NCBI GenBank assembly: GCA_900291925.1
Contig: UWYS01000012.1
Coordinates: forward strand, 186,001-250,000
Origin: Thecaphora thlaspeos
Lineage: Eukaryota; Basidiomycota; Ustilaginomycetes; Urocystidales; Glomosporiaceae
Length of the DNA: 64,000 nt
Direction of reading: 5' to 3'
Position 1 is the first letter of the stretch; the number at the start of each line of letters is the position of its first letter. Shown here in pieces: positions 51,037 through 61,300 of the stretch. The translations under genes were made by a program, and so were the position numbers. The notes beneath the pieces are model-generated. The model had not been told where the DNA came from and searched no databases. It worked only from the letters and a program-made list of their open reading frames with translations.

Positions 51037-52306
51037 CGCGGGAGAGGTCGGGGCTCTGCGAAGGGGGGCAGTAGTCTGGGGCGAAGCTAGCTGGTGGATG
51101 TGGTACGGGCGAAGAGGCGCGCAGACGAGTCGAGAGCTCTTGTTGAGGATGCGGTAGGGCGCCGGCAGCCTTGTGAAGTACCGGGTGCGAAAGAAGGCTG
51201 GCGGTGCCGGTGCTAGTGCTGCTGCAATGCTGAAGTGAGGGCGAGTTGCGAGTTGAGCGATACGTTGCGGGGGCTGCTGATGCTGCAAGAGATGGCTATG
51301 CTTGGGATGGTTGGATTGAAGGAGCCCGAGGCGACGGGTGTAGGGAAGGGTCAGAACAACACCTGACGAAGAGAATGGACAATGGTGGGTATGCAGACAA
51401 GGGTGGATGACGTGAGACCAGCGTGGTAACGTAGCAGAGAAAGCTAGGAGAGGGGACGGTGATGGCAGTGGAGGAGGTGGTGACAGTGGTAGGTGATGGA
51501 GGTGGAACGAGAGAGGAGGGCGAAGCGGAAGGGGGGGGAGGGGGAAGAGGGGCAAAGCCTGCTGCTTGCTCACCCTGGGCGGGCCTTGGCTGACTGCCCG
51601 GCGTCGCCGCTGCAGCGGACTGAGGCGGCAGGCTTGCCCTGGCTCATCCCCGCCGCCCTAAGTAACTTAAGCGCCGCCGCCGCCGCCGAGCAGCAAGCGA
51701 GCCAGGGCCAGCCGGGCACCGGAGCCCTGCCAGCCGCAAGAACCCTGCGCGCTGCCCTGACTCTCCCGCGCCAACCCACGCCTCGCCTTGGTCTCAGCCA
51801 CGCCCCCCACCCGCGCCCCACGTTTTCGCCAGCCCCCACGCCGCGATCCAGGCCCGAGCGATCGGGAAATGCCACCTCTCGATCGGCACGCCGTTTTCCC
51901 GGCGGCGGCTCGGCTTTGTCAATCCAGCAACATCGGCGACGACAGCGACGGCGACGACGCAGACAAATACACTCTGCGACATGGCTTCGAATTTTGCTCA
52001 GAGCAAACACCGCTACTCTAGCAGCACGCCCATAATCAGCTCTCACCACAACAGACACACTCTGCCCCGTCGGCGCTCTCGCCGTGACCACGAGCAATGC
52101 TCACAGCCACCCGCTACAGCTTCGACCAACGGCTCCTACAGACAGCGGTGGTAGTCCGGTCGGCGGTGCACACAGCGGCACACAGTGCGGCGACGATGGC
52201 AGAAGCAAAAAAGAGAGCACATGATTGCAAGAAGGCAGATTCATTATGAGGACGTTGCTCTGTACACCGACACACAAACAGGCCACCACACCGAGCGGAC
52301 GTGTAC
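51037..52306. other. Intergenic region between two minus-strand genes
   Basis: 1270 bases. The part next to 51036 (to about 51600) is C/T-rich on the minus strand and is the likely leader and promoter of the serine-rich gene. 51650-51850 is GC-rich. 52000-52300 is the likely 3' region of the aldo-keto reductase. The plus-strand frame 51493-52035 has no motif. Nothing else seen. Confidence 0.45.
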
Positions 52307-53570
52307 TCACGCCCGACCGTAGGTGGGGGCGGCCTGGGGCTTGTTGGCCAGGATCTCGTCAACCTGCTCCATCAGCTCGGGCGTAAGCTTCTCGAGCAGC
52401 TCGAGCGACTTGAGGTTCTCCACAATCTGCTCGGGCTTCGATGCGCCCAGAATCACCGTCGAGACGTTCTGCGTCAAAGGAGGGGCCGCGGTACATCCGG
52501 GTGGGGTCAGCGGGACGATCCACTACCTGGTTGCGCGGATGCCCGGCTGCCGGGCGGCAGCTATGTTAGTACTCACGGGGTTCTTGGCGCACCAGGCAAG
52601 GGCGAGATTGGTGACCTTGCAGTCGAGCTGGTTGGCGATCTCGGCGAGCTTCTTGACCTTGGCGATCTTCTCCTGACCCGCCGGCGTCTGGAGCGACTTG
52701 ACCGTGTCGTTGAAGAACGACTGGTTGGTGTCGAAACGCGAGCCCTTGGGGACACCGTCGTTGTACTTGCCCGTCAGCAGGCCCGAGGCGAGCGGCGACC
52801 AGATCGTCGTGCCGAAGCCACGGTTCTGGAAGAGCGTGTCGTACTCCTTCTCGAGACGCTCGCGGTGAAACATGTTGTACTGGCACTGGTCGGCGATCGG
52901 GGGGATGAGGTTGAGGCGCGCGGCGACCGAGTGCGCCTCCTCAATCTGCTGGGCGCTCCACTCGCTCGTGCCCCAGTAGAAGCACTTGTCGCTCTCGATG
53001 AGGCGGTGGAAGCCGCGGACGATCTCCTCCATCGGGACCGATGGGTCGGGTCGGTGGGCCATCAGGACGTCCCAGTACTCGAGGCCGGCGCGCTCGAGCG
53101 AGGCGTTGGCGCCCTCGATCAGGTGCTTGCGCGAGAGACCACGGCCGTTAAGGTCGCGCGTGCCCGTGCCAAAGAAGATCTTGGAGATGAGGACGAGGTC
53201 GGAGCGACGGAGGTTGAGGCCACGGATGGCCTTGCCCATGTCGACCTCGCACTGGCCGTTGGCGTAGACCTCGGCGGTGTCAAAAGTGTTGATGCCGTTC
53301 TCAAAGGCAAGCTTCATGATCTCCTGGGTCTCGTTCTCGTTGACGGTGCCGCCCTGTTGATGATCGCAGACATGAAGGATCAAGTCAGCTTCGCGACACC
53401 TTGCTCTTTTCCGTTCAGACTGTGTTCGACGCTGCTGTACGCACGTAGGTGAGCCATCCGCCGAGCGAGAAGAGGCTGACGCGAAGACCCGACGAGCCGA
53501 GGCGGCGGAACTTCATGTCCTTCGGGTCGTAGACGGGGCAGTCCTTGGGGTTGGCAGCGGTGGGGGCCAT
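52307..53570 (-). CDS. Aldo-keto reductase, voltage-gated K+ channel beta-subunit type, three exons
   Basis: Exons on the minus strand: 53570-53445, 53353-52577, 52468-52307, all phase 0; introns of 91 and 108 bases; 354 residues. It begins MAPTAANPKDCPVYDPKDMKFRRLG and carries the AKR tetrad: Asp67 and Tyr72 (FDTAEVYANG), Lys100 (LISKIF), His142 (MAHRPDPSVP). The cofactor region includes QCQYNMFHRERLEKEY and the C-terminal VILGASKPEQIVENL. Kv-beta/AKR6 relatives bind NADP(H) and reduce aldehydes and ketones; in fungi they act mainly as soluble reductases. The final GCG-TGA also reads as a GTGAGT donor, so an extra short exon cannot be excluded. A TATA box sits 110 bases upstream. Confidence 0.9.
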
Positions 53571-54203
53571 TTTGGGAGGTAGCTCTAGGGTGATGTAGAG
53601 GTAGAGGTGAAGGTGAGGGTAGGTAGGGAGGATGGGAGAGATGGAACTGGGGGACGGGAAAGGAGCACGGCAGCCCTGCTTATATACGGTCTCGGCCCGT
53701 CGTCCCAGGCCTCCAAGCGTTTGTGCGACTGAGGGATGACGGCGCTCGGAAGGATGTCAAGCGAAGAGGCTGAGGCGGCGCCTGCACCCAGCAGTAGGGC
53801 CACCGGTGCAAGCGAGACCGAGTGGAGGCATACCGTGCTGTCGAGCAAGCAGCACAGCAGACGTGGCCACAGCGCGTCGGCGGCGAACAGCGGCGGTCTC
53901 CGCAGATCGGAGGCGAGATGGATAGGCCAGCCTCCCTCCACCTCCACCGGCCGTCCTCCGCAGGAACGGCCACGAGAAGAAGCCAAGCTGGGCCAGCCCA
54001 GGAAGAAGCAGCAGCGCTGCAGAAAATCGCCCGCAAAAATCACGAGTAAAACGACGTCGTTGAGAGGAGCTTACATCTCGCCCATGGCGTCGAAACGGGG
54101 TTTCCATCTACTCGCCTCGGCTTTCTTGACCACATCGTCCCACGGACTCGAATCCCGCCACTCTTGTCCGCTTCATCTCACCACCCGCTGCGGCTGGACC
54201 GCA
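53571..54203. promoter_or_regulatory. Divergent promoter region, AKR / MTQ1-PTH
   Basis: 633 bases between the AKR start and the chosen MTQ1-PTH start. The plus-strand frame is open from 53736, and in-frame ATGs occur at 53736 and 54084, so the MTQ1-PTH start may lie within it. The ATG at 54084 (MASKRGFHLLASAFLTT) also resembles a presequence. Confidence 0.45.
53679..53686 (-). promoter_or_regulatory. TATA box of the aldo-keto reductase gene
   Basis: TATATAAG on the minus strand, about 110 bases before the AKR start codon, in an otherwise GC-rich context. It is the best TATA match in the window and suits an inducible reductase. Confidence 0.55.
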
Positions 54204-56669
54204 ATGAGGGACACCCTCCTTCGAGCAGCTCGGCTTCCACACAGAGTGGCGCAGCAGCTCGGCTCCGCTGGACGTCGATCAGGACCGACGCTGACACCTC
54301 GACAGGCGCATTACTCGTCTTCCTCTTCATCGTCGGCGCCGGGTGTTGGACTATCCGCTGGTCAGGTCTTTCTACGATCGGATGAAGGCCTCGTCGCAAA
54401 GCTGCAGAAGCGGCAGCTTCGATACCGCTTCTCTGTCGCAGGCAGCTCCGAAGCAGACCAGCAGGAAGCTCGAGAGCTCGCCCAGGCCGAGATCCGCTGG
54501 CTGGTCGAGGAGGCGCGACTGCCGTCCATCTCCGCGTCTTCATCATCGCCATCACCTAGCGCGTCCCGCGAGCAACGCCGACACCTCATCCGGATGGCCC
54601 GAGAGATGACACGTTTACACAAGCCCCTCAGCTATGTCCTGGGACATCACCCCTTTGCCAATCTTCCTCGCGAGCTGATCGTCCGGCCACCCAGCCTCAT
54701 CCCACGACCCGAGGCCGAAGAGTGGGCGAGTCAGCTAGCGAACACCCTGTCGGACGCACTTTCCCAGAGAGCGGCGTTTCACCCCTCCCCATCATCGTCA
54801 GACACAGCGCCGCCGCCGTTCAAGATCCTGGACCTCTGCACCGGCTCGGGATGCATTGCTGTCCTGCTGGCCCACACGCTGCTCCGACGGCTCGACCCTT
54901 CCGGCTGGCACGTCACCGCCTGTGACCGCTGTGACGGTGCTGTCCAGCTGGCTCGCGACAATGCAGAGCGCATCGGGATCCCCCGAGACAACCTTTCGAT
55001 CTGTCGCGCCGATGTTTTCGACGACGCCGAGATGAGAGACGTGCTCAGCTCCTGTTCGGAAGCAGCCGCACAGCCGTTCGATCTGGTTGTGTGCAATCCG
55101 CCGTACATCCCACGATCAGACTGGGAGACGCTCGACCGCTCCGTCAAGGACTGGGAAGACCCGCTAGCACTTATCGGCGAGAGACCGGCGGGCCAGCAGG
55201 ACAAGGCCAAGCACAGGGCCACGGCCTCGTACGACGGTCTCGACTTTTACCACAGGCTACGCGAGCTCGTCGCCAGCCCCGCCTTCCTGGCACCCCCTGT
55301 TCGCGGTCGATCATCGAGGCTGCCGAGGCTTGTGGCAGAGTTTGGCAAGGGTCAACACGAGCGGGTCGAAAAGATCTTCTCTTCCACCGCCGCGTCCCCG
55401 TCGTCATCTCGCACATCGCCGCTCGTCGCCTCGAGCAGCAAGGTACACATCCCCTCGCCTCGCAAGATTGTTCGTCTACGACGAAAGCTGATGGTCGCCG
55501 CACTAGGCAACTACACCCACCCTTTGACGCGCCATTCGATCGGCCAGCTTCTGCTCGAGAACCTTCCCGTGCGTTTCCACGCTCGCACCATCTTCCAGCA
55601 TGAAAAGCTGCAGAGGGAGGCAGACCGACTGGAGCGCCATCGACGACATCTGATCGACAGCGGCAAGGTCTCTCGCGACCAGGCGGGGATGTATACGGAC
55701 GAAGAGTTCGAGCGACTCGGAAATGAGATACGAGGTCCTCTGCTGCAGCTCGCCAACGCCGGTGGAGAAACAGCAGCAGCAGACGCGCAGCGTCTCCCGC
55801 CGCCTCCAGACTCTCCCGAAGAACTGACGACGCACCGCGATACACGAGGATGGTCATGCACCGTTCCGTTGCTGCTCGATCCGAACCCGATCAAGGGTCA
55901 ACAACATCAGCGTTCTCCCTCCGCCGCCCCGCTCCCATACGTCCAGCTCGATCTCATCCTCTACAAGCCGCGCTATTTCATGAACGAATCCGGCAAGGGT
56001 GTCTCAAAGGCGCTCCAGTTTCACGGCATCCTCCGCAACGGTACGGCCAGTTCGGAACGATACGCCGACCTTTTGGTGGTCCACGACGAGCTCTCGCGCG
56101 ACTTTGGCAAGGTATCGCGAAAGAACCGCGGTAGCGCCGCGGGACACAACGGTGTACGCAGCTGCTTCTCTTCACTGAAGGTTCGAGACGTCGAAAGGGA
56201 GACAATGTCACGCTTGAGAATCGGTATTGGACGGGCTGAAGATGCCAAACGAGGCGGCGGTGGAGGGGGAGGGTGGTTGAAGGATATAGGCAGGACACTT
56301 GATACGGCGACGTGGGTGTTGGGTAAGATGGACGACGAGCAGATACGTAGCTGTCGCTATACCGAGTTGGGGGGACAGGGCGAGGAGTGGAGGGTCGACG
56401 AGACGAGACCTCTACCCAAGTCGCTCGAAATTTCGGCTGAAGGGACGGTGTTGGAGTTGACGACGAGGGAGGTGGTCAAGTGGGCAAAGGAGAGGGTGGC
56501 GGCGGCGTTGAAGGACGAAGGATGGAAAGTCGGTAGGGTTGAGGCTGAGCCGATCAGACCTAAGCCGAAGCAGCAAATGGCCGGGGACAGCGTCAGCCAC
56601 GACAAGGAGTCGGAGCTGGAGATTAGGAAGGACCTCTTTGGCGTCGAGCGCACCGTCTGGATGTACTAA
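54204..56669 (+). CDS. Release-factor glutamine methyltransferase (MTQ1/HemK) fused to peptidyl-tRNA hydrolase (PTH1)
   Basis: One uninterrupted frame, 821 residues from ATG 54204, chosen because MRDTLLRAARLPHRVAQQLG is a mitochondrial presequence. Residues about 60-410 are PrmC/HemK: the SAM site DLCTGSGCIAVLLA and the substrate-glutamine motif NPPY at 298-301. This enzyme methylates the GGQ glutamine of the class I release factor. Directly after it, from about residue 428, comes a bacterial-type PTH: Asn in ALGNYTHP, catalytic His444 (TRHSIG), FMNESGKG, Asp628 (VVHDELSRDFGKV) and His648 (GSAAGHNGVRS). PTH frees peptides from dropped-off peptidyl-tRNA. A roughly 150-residue insertion separates the first two PTH motifs. 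Met430 (ATG 55491) sits exactly where a free PTH would start. Both activities belong to mitochondrial translation termination and rescue. Confidence 0.9.
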   Translation: MRDTLLRAARLPHRVAQQLGSAGRRSGPTLTPRQAHYSSSSSSSAPGVGLSAGQVFLRSDEGLVAKLQKRQLRYRFSVAGSSEADQQEARELAQAEIRWLVEEARLPSISASSSSPSPSASREQRRHLIRMAREMTRLHKPLSYVLGHHPFANLPRELIVRPPSLIPRPEAEEWASQLANTLSDALSQRAAFHPSPSSSDTAPPPFKILDLCTGSGCIAVLLAHTLLRRLDPSGWHVTACDRCDGAVQLARDNAERIGIPRDNLSICRADVFDDAEMRDVLSSCSEAAAQPFDLVVCNPPYIPRSDWETLDRSVKDWEDPLALIGERPAGQQDKAKHRATASYDGLDFYHRLRELVASPAFLAPPVRGRSSRLPRLVAEFGKGQHERVEKIFSSTAASPSSSRTSPLVASSSKVHIPSPRKIVRLRRKLMVAALGNYTHPLTRHSIGQLLLENLPVRFHARTIFQHEKLQREADRLERHRRHLIDSGKVSRDQAGMYTDEEFERLGNEIRGPLLQLANAGGETAAADAQRLPPPPDSPEELTTHRDTRGWSCTVPLLLDPNPIKGQQHQRSPSAAPLPYVQLDLILYKPRYFMNESGKGVSKALQFHGILRNGTASSERYADLLVVHDELSRDFGKVSRKNRGSAAGHNGVRSCFSSLKVRDVERETMSRLRIGIGRAEDAKRGGGGGGGWLKDIGRTLDTATWVLGKMDDEQIRSCRYTELGGQGEEWRVDETRPLPKSLEISAEGTVLELTTREVVKWAKERVAAALKDEGWKVGRVEAEPIRPKPKQQMAGDSVSHDKESELEIRKDLFGVERTVWMY

Positions 56670-57114
56670 GTCCCGGCTTATCGCAGGATGGTTATAATGT
56701 GGTCGGCGCAGAGCCCGGACGCAAGTACAAGACGGATGCAATCCGCCTCCTTTTCTGCCTCTCCACCGCCAAGGTCCACCCGCTCTGATTGCCTCCGGCT
56801 CACTCAGCACCAGCTCCACAGCTATGCGACACACATCCACGCCTACATCTGCATCGCACCTACGAATCTTGAATGTCAGCTGCATCCGGCCTCATCAGGC
56901 GCCCTCTTCTACGTTTCCTCTCAGGACTCTGTCAGCGATAAACGTCTCTGTGTCTCGAGACCCGACCTGAGAAGCCGCCGCAGTGGATAGAACGACCGGG
57001 ATGAACCTGACCCCACAGATCAGCCGATGCTTGCGTGCGGTGTAACGCTGGCTCCTTGGAAGACATCGCGGGAGCGGAGGAAGGGTAAGCACAGGGCGAG
57101 GATCGAATTTCGTC
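56670..57114. other. Convergent spacer, MTQ1-PTH / SERP-like
   Basis: 445 bases between convergent stops, mixed composition, presumably two 3' UTRs. No open frame with a motif, no repeat. Confidence 0.5.
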
Positions 57115-57754
57115 TCAGAAGAAGAGCCTGATGAGCTCAAAGAAGACTGCAACAGTCTCGTCGTCGGGCCAGATTGGGCGGAGAGCGTAGAGAAAGAGCA
57201 AGTCAGGATCGCTTCGTTCCTACCTCGACGTCAGGCTGCTTGTACCACGTTATCGGAAGGGAACTTCCTCTCGAGGAACTCACCACCTCCAATGACGACA
57301 AAGCAGATCAGGTAAAGCGTAGTGTTGGAAACCTATATCCTCAGGACCCGTTCCATCACGCTGTGTGTCAGCCTTGTACTCTCTCCTCTGCTTTGCTCTT
57401 CATTACGTCGCGGTGTGGTGACTTACAGCAGGACCCTTCTTCATCCTCTCCGCTACGGGAGGCTTGACGATTCCCCTCCCCTTCTCCAATCCCGTCTTAC
57501 GGACAAGGTCCCCGTTCTCGTCCTTTTCCACCAGATCGGCAGCTCGAACTCTCGGTTTGCCCGCATTAGAACGTGTCTTGGCGAGGAACTGCTCGTTTCT
57601 GGCGTTGATGTGCTTCGCTCCTGGCTGTTTGAGATGTAGGTGAGGTCTCAAAGTGAGTGAGTTGGGTTAGCAAGGGGAGAGAAGAAGAGGAGGAGGGGGA
57701 GGAGGAAGGAAGAAAGGAAGGAAGAAGTGAGAAGTGAGAGGGAGGACGTACCAT
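57115..57754 (-). CDS. RAMP4/SERP1 (Ysy6)-like stress-associated ER membrane protein, four exons
   Basis: Coding exons on the minus strand: 57754-57752 (only the ATG), 57624-57427, 57332-57284, 57146-57115; introns of 127, 94 and 137 bases; all GT-AG and in phase; 93 residues. It starts MPGAKHINARNEQFLAKTR, like the RAMP4 N-terminus. The linker carries RVRAADLVEKDENGDLVRKTG, then VAERMKKGPAVSN and a single C-terminal membrane helix (TLYLICFVVIGGGVFFELI) ending RLFF. Family knowledge: SERP1/RAMP4/Ysy6 is a tail-anchored protein that associates with the Sec61 translocon and protects membrane proteins under ER stress. At 93 residues it is longer than the usual 65. It is invisible to simple ORF finding because the helix is split over three exons. 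Confidence 0.78.
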
Positions 57755-58307
57755 CTTGATCTTTAGTCTATTGTCGGTGAAAGTCGTCTGTTAGTCGCCG
57801 TTGGACGGGAAGGGAGAGCCGAGTGTTGTGCAAGGACGCCGAAGGTAACGGTGAGTGGTGGCGGTGTGCGAGGAACGGAAGCAAGAGAGGGTAGAGCGTC
57901 CACCCCGAGGGTCCAATTCGCGTCGAGACTCAAGACGTCGTGGCACCTGCAGCGGTGTTGCCAGCTCACCGACCCATCCTTCCAAAGCCCGCGCTGCGCA
58001 CACGCCACGCATCAGAGCCTACCGAACTCTAGTGATCCCGACTCCCGCGACCGATCCGTGCCAAAAACGCGGGGAAAGGGCGAACGCCCGTCTGCTTCTG
58101 CCCTGCATTCCGCGGGGACACTTGCGTACCACGGTCATCGCCGCTCGCTCGAGCAACGAGGGCTACGATAGGCAGGGCAAGCTTGTGCATCGTGCATTGG
58201 TTGCAATTGCGAATGAAAATGAACATGGGAGCAGAGCATAGAGGCGCGGAACAAGGAAGGTCAAGCTGGGAAGCCCAGGTATTCGGAGCGACATGTCTCG
58301 AGACCGG
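57755..58307. other. Intergenic region between SERP-like gene and ATG13
   Basis: 553 bases with the promoter and 5' UTR of the SERP-like gene and the 3' region of ATG13 (both minus strand). The SERP leader just before the ATG reads ACTAAAGATCAAG. No other gene or repeat recognised. Confidence 0.5.
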
Positions 58308-61300
58308 TCATCGTTGTCCATACCCGGCGGCTTCGTAGTCGTAGCGGCCGACATCGTCGTCGTCACGGCCTTCGTCGCTGTCACGGTCATCTTCGTCAGC
58401 GTTCGTGTGATCGCTGCTGCCGCCGCTCCGCTCCCTCTCGGTCCATTTGGCGACCGAGGCAGACGTCGGCTGGCCGAGGCGCATCGCATTAATCGCCGCC
58501 CCGAATCCGACGGCGTGCGTGACGCTCGACGGCGCAGAGGGGCTCGTGAGACCGTGCCGCCACGGGCTGCGCGAGCCCCGGCCGCGCGTACCCGCACCGA
58601 CCTCGTTGCCAAAATTGCGCGCCATCTCGGCGTCGGCGCGTCGACGCTCCAGCTCCCTCTCGCGGTACCGCTCCCGCTCGCCGCGCTCCCAGTCCATCGT
58701 GGCGAGGGTGCCGACACCACCGCCACCACCTCCTGCACCGGGGAGGGCGGCTCCGGCTGTAAAGGGGGCGCTGTTGGACGACGGGCTGCTGCGGCTCGTT
58801 CCGCTCCGGGTCCGCGTCACCTGGTAGCCGCCGGTTCCTCCTACCCCTCCTCCCTGACCCGTCGACTTGAGGCGCTTGGAGTGGAGGCCGCCGGCGGCGG
58901 TATTCGACGAGGAAGGGGCGGCGCTCATCGTTTCGTTAATCTCCCGCATCCCGTAGCGAGCCGTGACCGTGGCGGGCGGCCCGGAAGCGACGCGAAACTC
59001 CTCGTCGAACAGATCGCCAGTCGGCATCTCCATGCGGCCGGCCGCCTCGTCGTCCATCGGGTCGTAGCCGTGCCGGGCGTTGTCGTACTCGAGCGAGTGG
59101 CCCGACCCCGCCCTCTGTATTTCTTCGCCGCCGGCGGGCTCGCCGCCGCCGCGCGAAGCGAGCTCCTCGTCCTTCCCTGAGCCGTGCCTTCGCAGACCGA
59201 GTGCCCCTCCTGGGCGGTAGCCAAGAGTCGCGTCGTCGTCAAAGCCTCCCCTCAGCGTGACGGGATCGGCGGCGGTACGCAAGCCTCGGACCTGGCCCGT
59301 GCCGACCAAGCCGAAGGTCGAAGCATCACGGCCGAGGCGAGTCGTTCGGAAGCTCGACGTCGCGTCGGCTGCCGCGTTGTGTGTGTCGCCGACGATGGGC
59401 GACGAGGCCCCGCCTCTGTACGAGGTGAGCGTCCGCGGCGGCACGCTACGCATTCCGTTGGCCGAGGCGGGTCGGTCGAAAGCCGCTCGAATGCTGGGTC
59501 GGATTCGCCCTCCGGGAGAAGCAGCCGCTGAGCCGAGCCGAGGCTCGCGCGGATCCTCGGACGTGGGCGAAGCCTGAAGGGCGGCGCCTGGTGCCGCCCC
59601 GTGGCGCTCCATTCCCGCTGCTGCTGCCGCTGTTGCTGCTGCCGATGCTACTCCTCCGGCAGCGACGCCGGCGCTGGGCGACATCACGTTGATGGACTGG
59701 ACCATGCGGCTGAGCATCTCGTCGACCTGGCTCCTCGAGAGCGGATTGGTCCCCCGGATCGAGGCATATACGCCCCCTCTGCCGCCGCGGGTGTTGCGCC
59801 CATTCAGGCTGGAGCTGCTCAAAGCGACCGCGTTGCGCGGCAGGTCGCCGCTGTGCTCGATCCCGCCAGACGCACCGGGGGCCTCACTTTCGCCTTCGCC
59901 GCGCTCGTTGCCCGGGGTCGCTGCGCTCGAGCTCGACGACGCCTCCGGCATGTCGCGCAGGTTGCTGGCGCGGCCCGTGCCAGAGCCCCTTAGCACCGGC
60001 TTCGAGTCGATCAGGCGCATCAGGTCGTCGAGGTCGCCCTCTTGGCTTCCCGGGCTCTGGGTATAGGCCTCAGTCGGGGTCACGCCGGCCGCCGGTGAGG
60101 ATCGGAAGCGGATCGATGTCGAGGCGCTGCCGCTGGTAGCATCATCGTTGCTGTTTGAGCTGCGTACAAACGTGCTGTACTGCTGCCGCTGCTCCATTCG
60201 CGCCGCCCAGCTCCGGCCATGATTTGATCCGAGGCTCCCACCGCCGCCGGCGCTTCTGGGCAGACTTGAGGGCTCCGCAACTGTGGCGTCCAAGCCAGCC
60301 TCCGCCGCCGCTCCGGCCATGCCGAGGCTGCTGCCGTAGGCGGATCTCGCGCCGCGATCAGTCTGACGGTAGCCGAAATTGGTGCTGTAGCGCTGGATCA
60401 TCTGTGGTCTGGCGCCCGAGCTGCTCGGCCCCAGCGCCGAGATCGAGGCGGTGTCGCCCGGACCAATTGAGCGCCTCGAGATGGAGCCCCTCAGGCTCAG
60501 CGTCGAGGGCGAGCTGACGTGCGCCAGCGAGCTCGACGGACTAGGAGCGTAGGTCTGGAAGACGCTCCGGAGGCTCGGCACCGCTGCTCCGACGCCTGCG
60601 CCGGGCCCCATCTGGGACCGTAGTGCCGGGCTAGATGAGACACGGGATCCGACGGCGGAGGCGGCGGATGCCGAGGAGGGTCCGACGTGCTGAGGCCGAT
60701 GCTGCGAGAGCTGCTGCACGAGCGGCGAGGGCGAAGATGGGCTAAAGGAGCCAAATCGGATGTGAGGACTAGCGACGGGGATGGGACCGCTTGTAACGCG
60801 GCTCAGCGAGGATCGCAGGCTGGTCGAGGCGGGGATGCCGCCGCCGCTATTGGCGTGCGCTGGAGCGGGCACCGAGGTGCCCGTGACGGACGAGGTCGGA
60901 CTGTCCCTGCCGCTCGAGGTCGAGCTGATCGAGTGCAGCCTTCGTTCACTTGTGCTAGGGCGTCGAGGCTGGCCTATGGCGAGGAAGGCCGGCTCAGCGC
61001 TCAGCGCCGCTGCCAGCGCTGGACTCGAGGGTACCGCGCCTGTGATCCCCGAGGAGCCGAGATTCGAGACGTTGGAAGTGATTGACCCGATCCGGCGGAG
61101 GCTTGAGAGGCCGGCGATCGGTCGTCCAGGGGCGCTGCTGCTAAAGACGCTCGCATTGCCGGCGGGCGAACGGGACAACAGCTGCTCGCCCGACATGGCC
61201 CCGGGAGACGCCGCAGTCAGGCTGGGAGCCGACGTCGGCGGACCCATGGAGCCGGCAGGGTAGTTGGGCGCCGTTGCCGTGTCGGATACCTTGCCAGACG

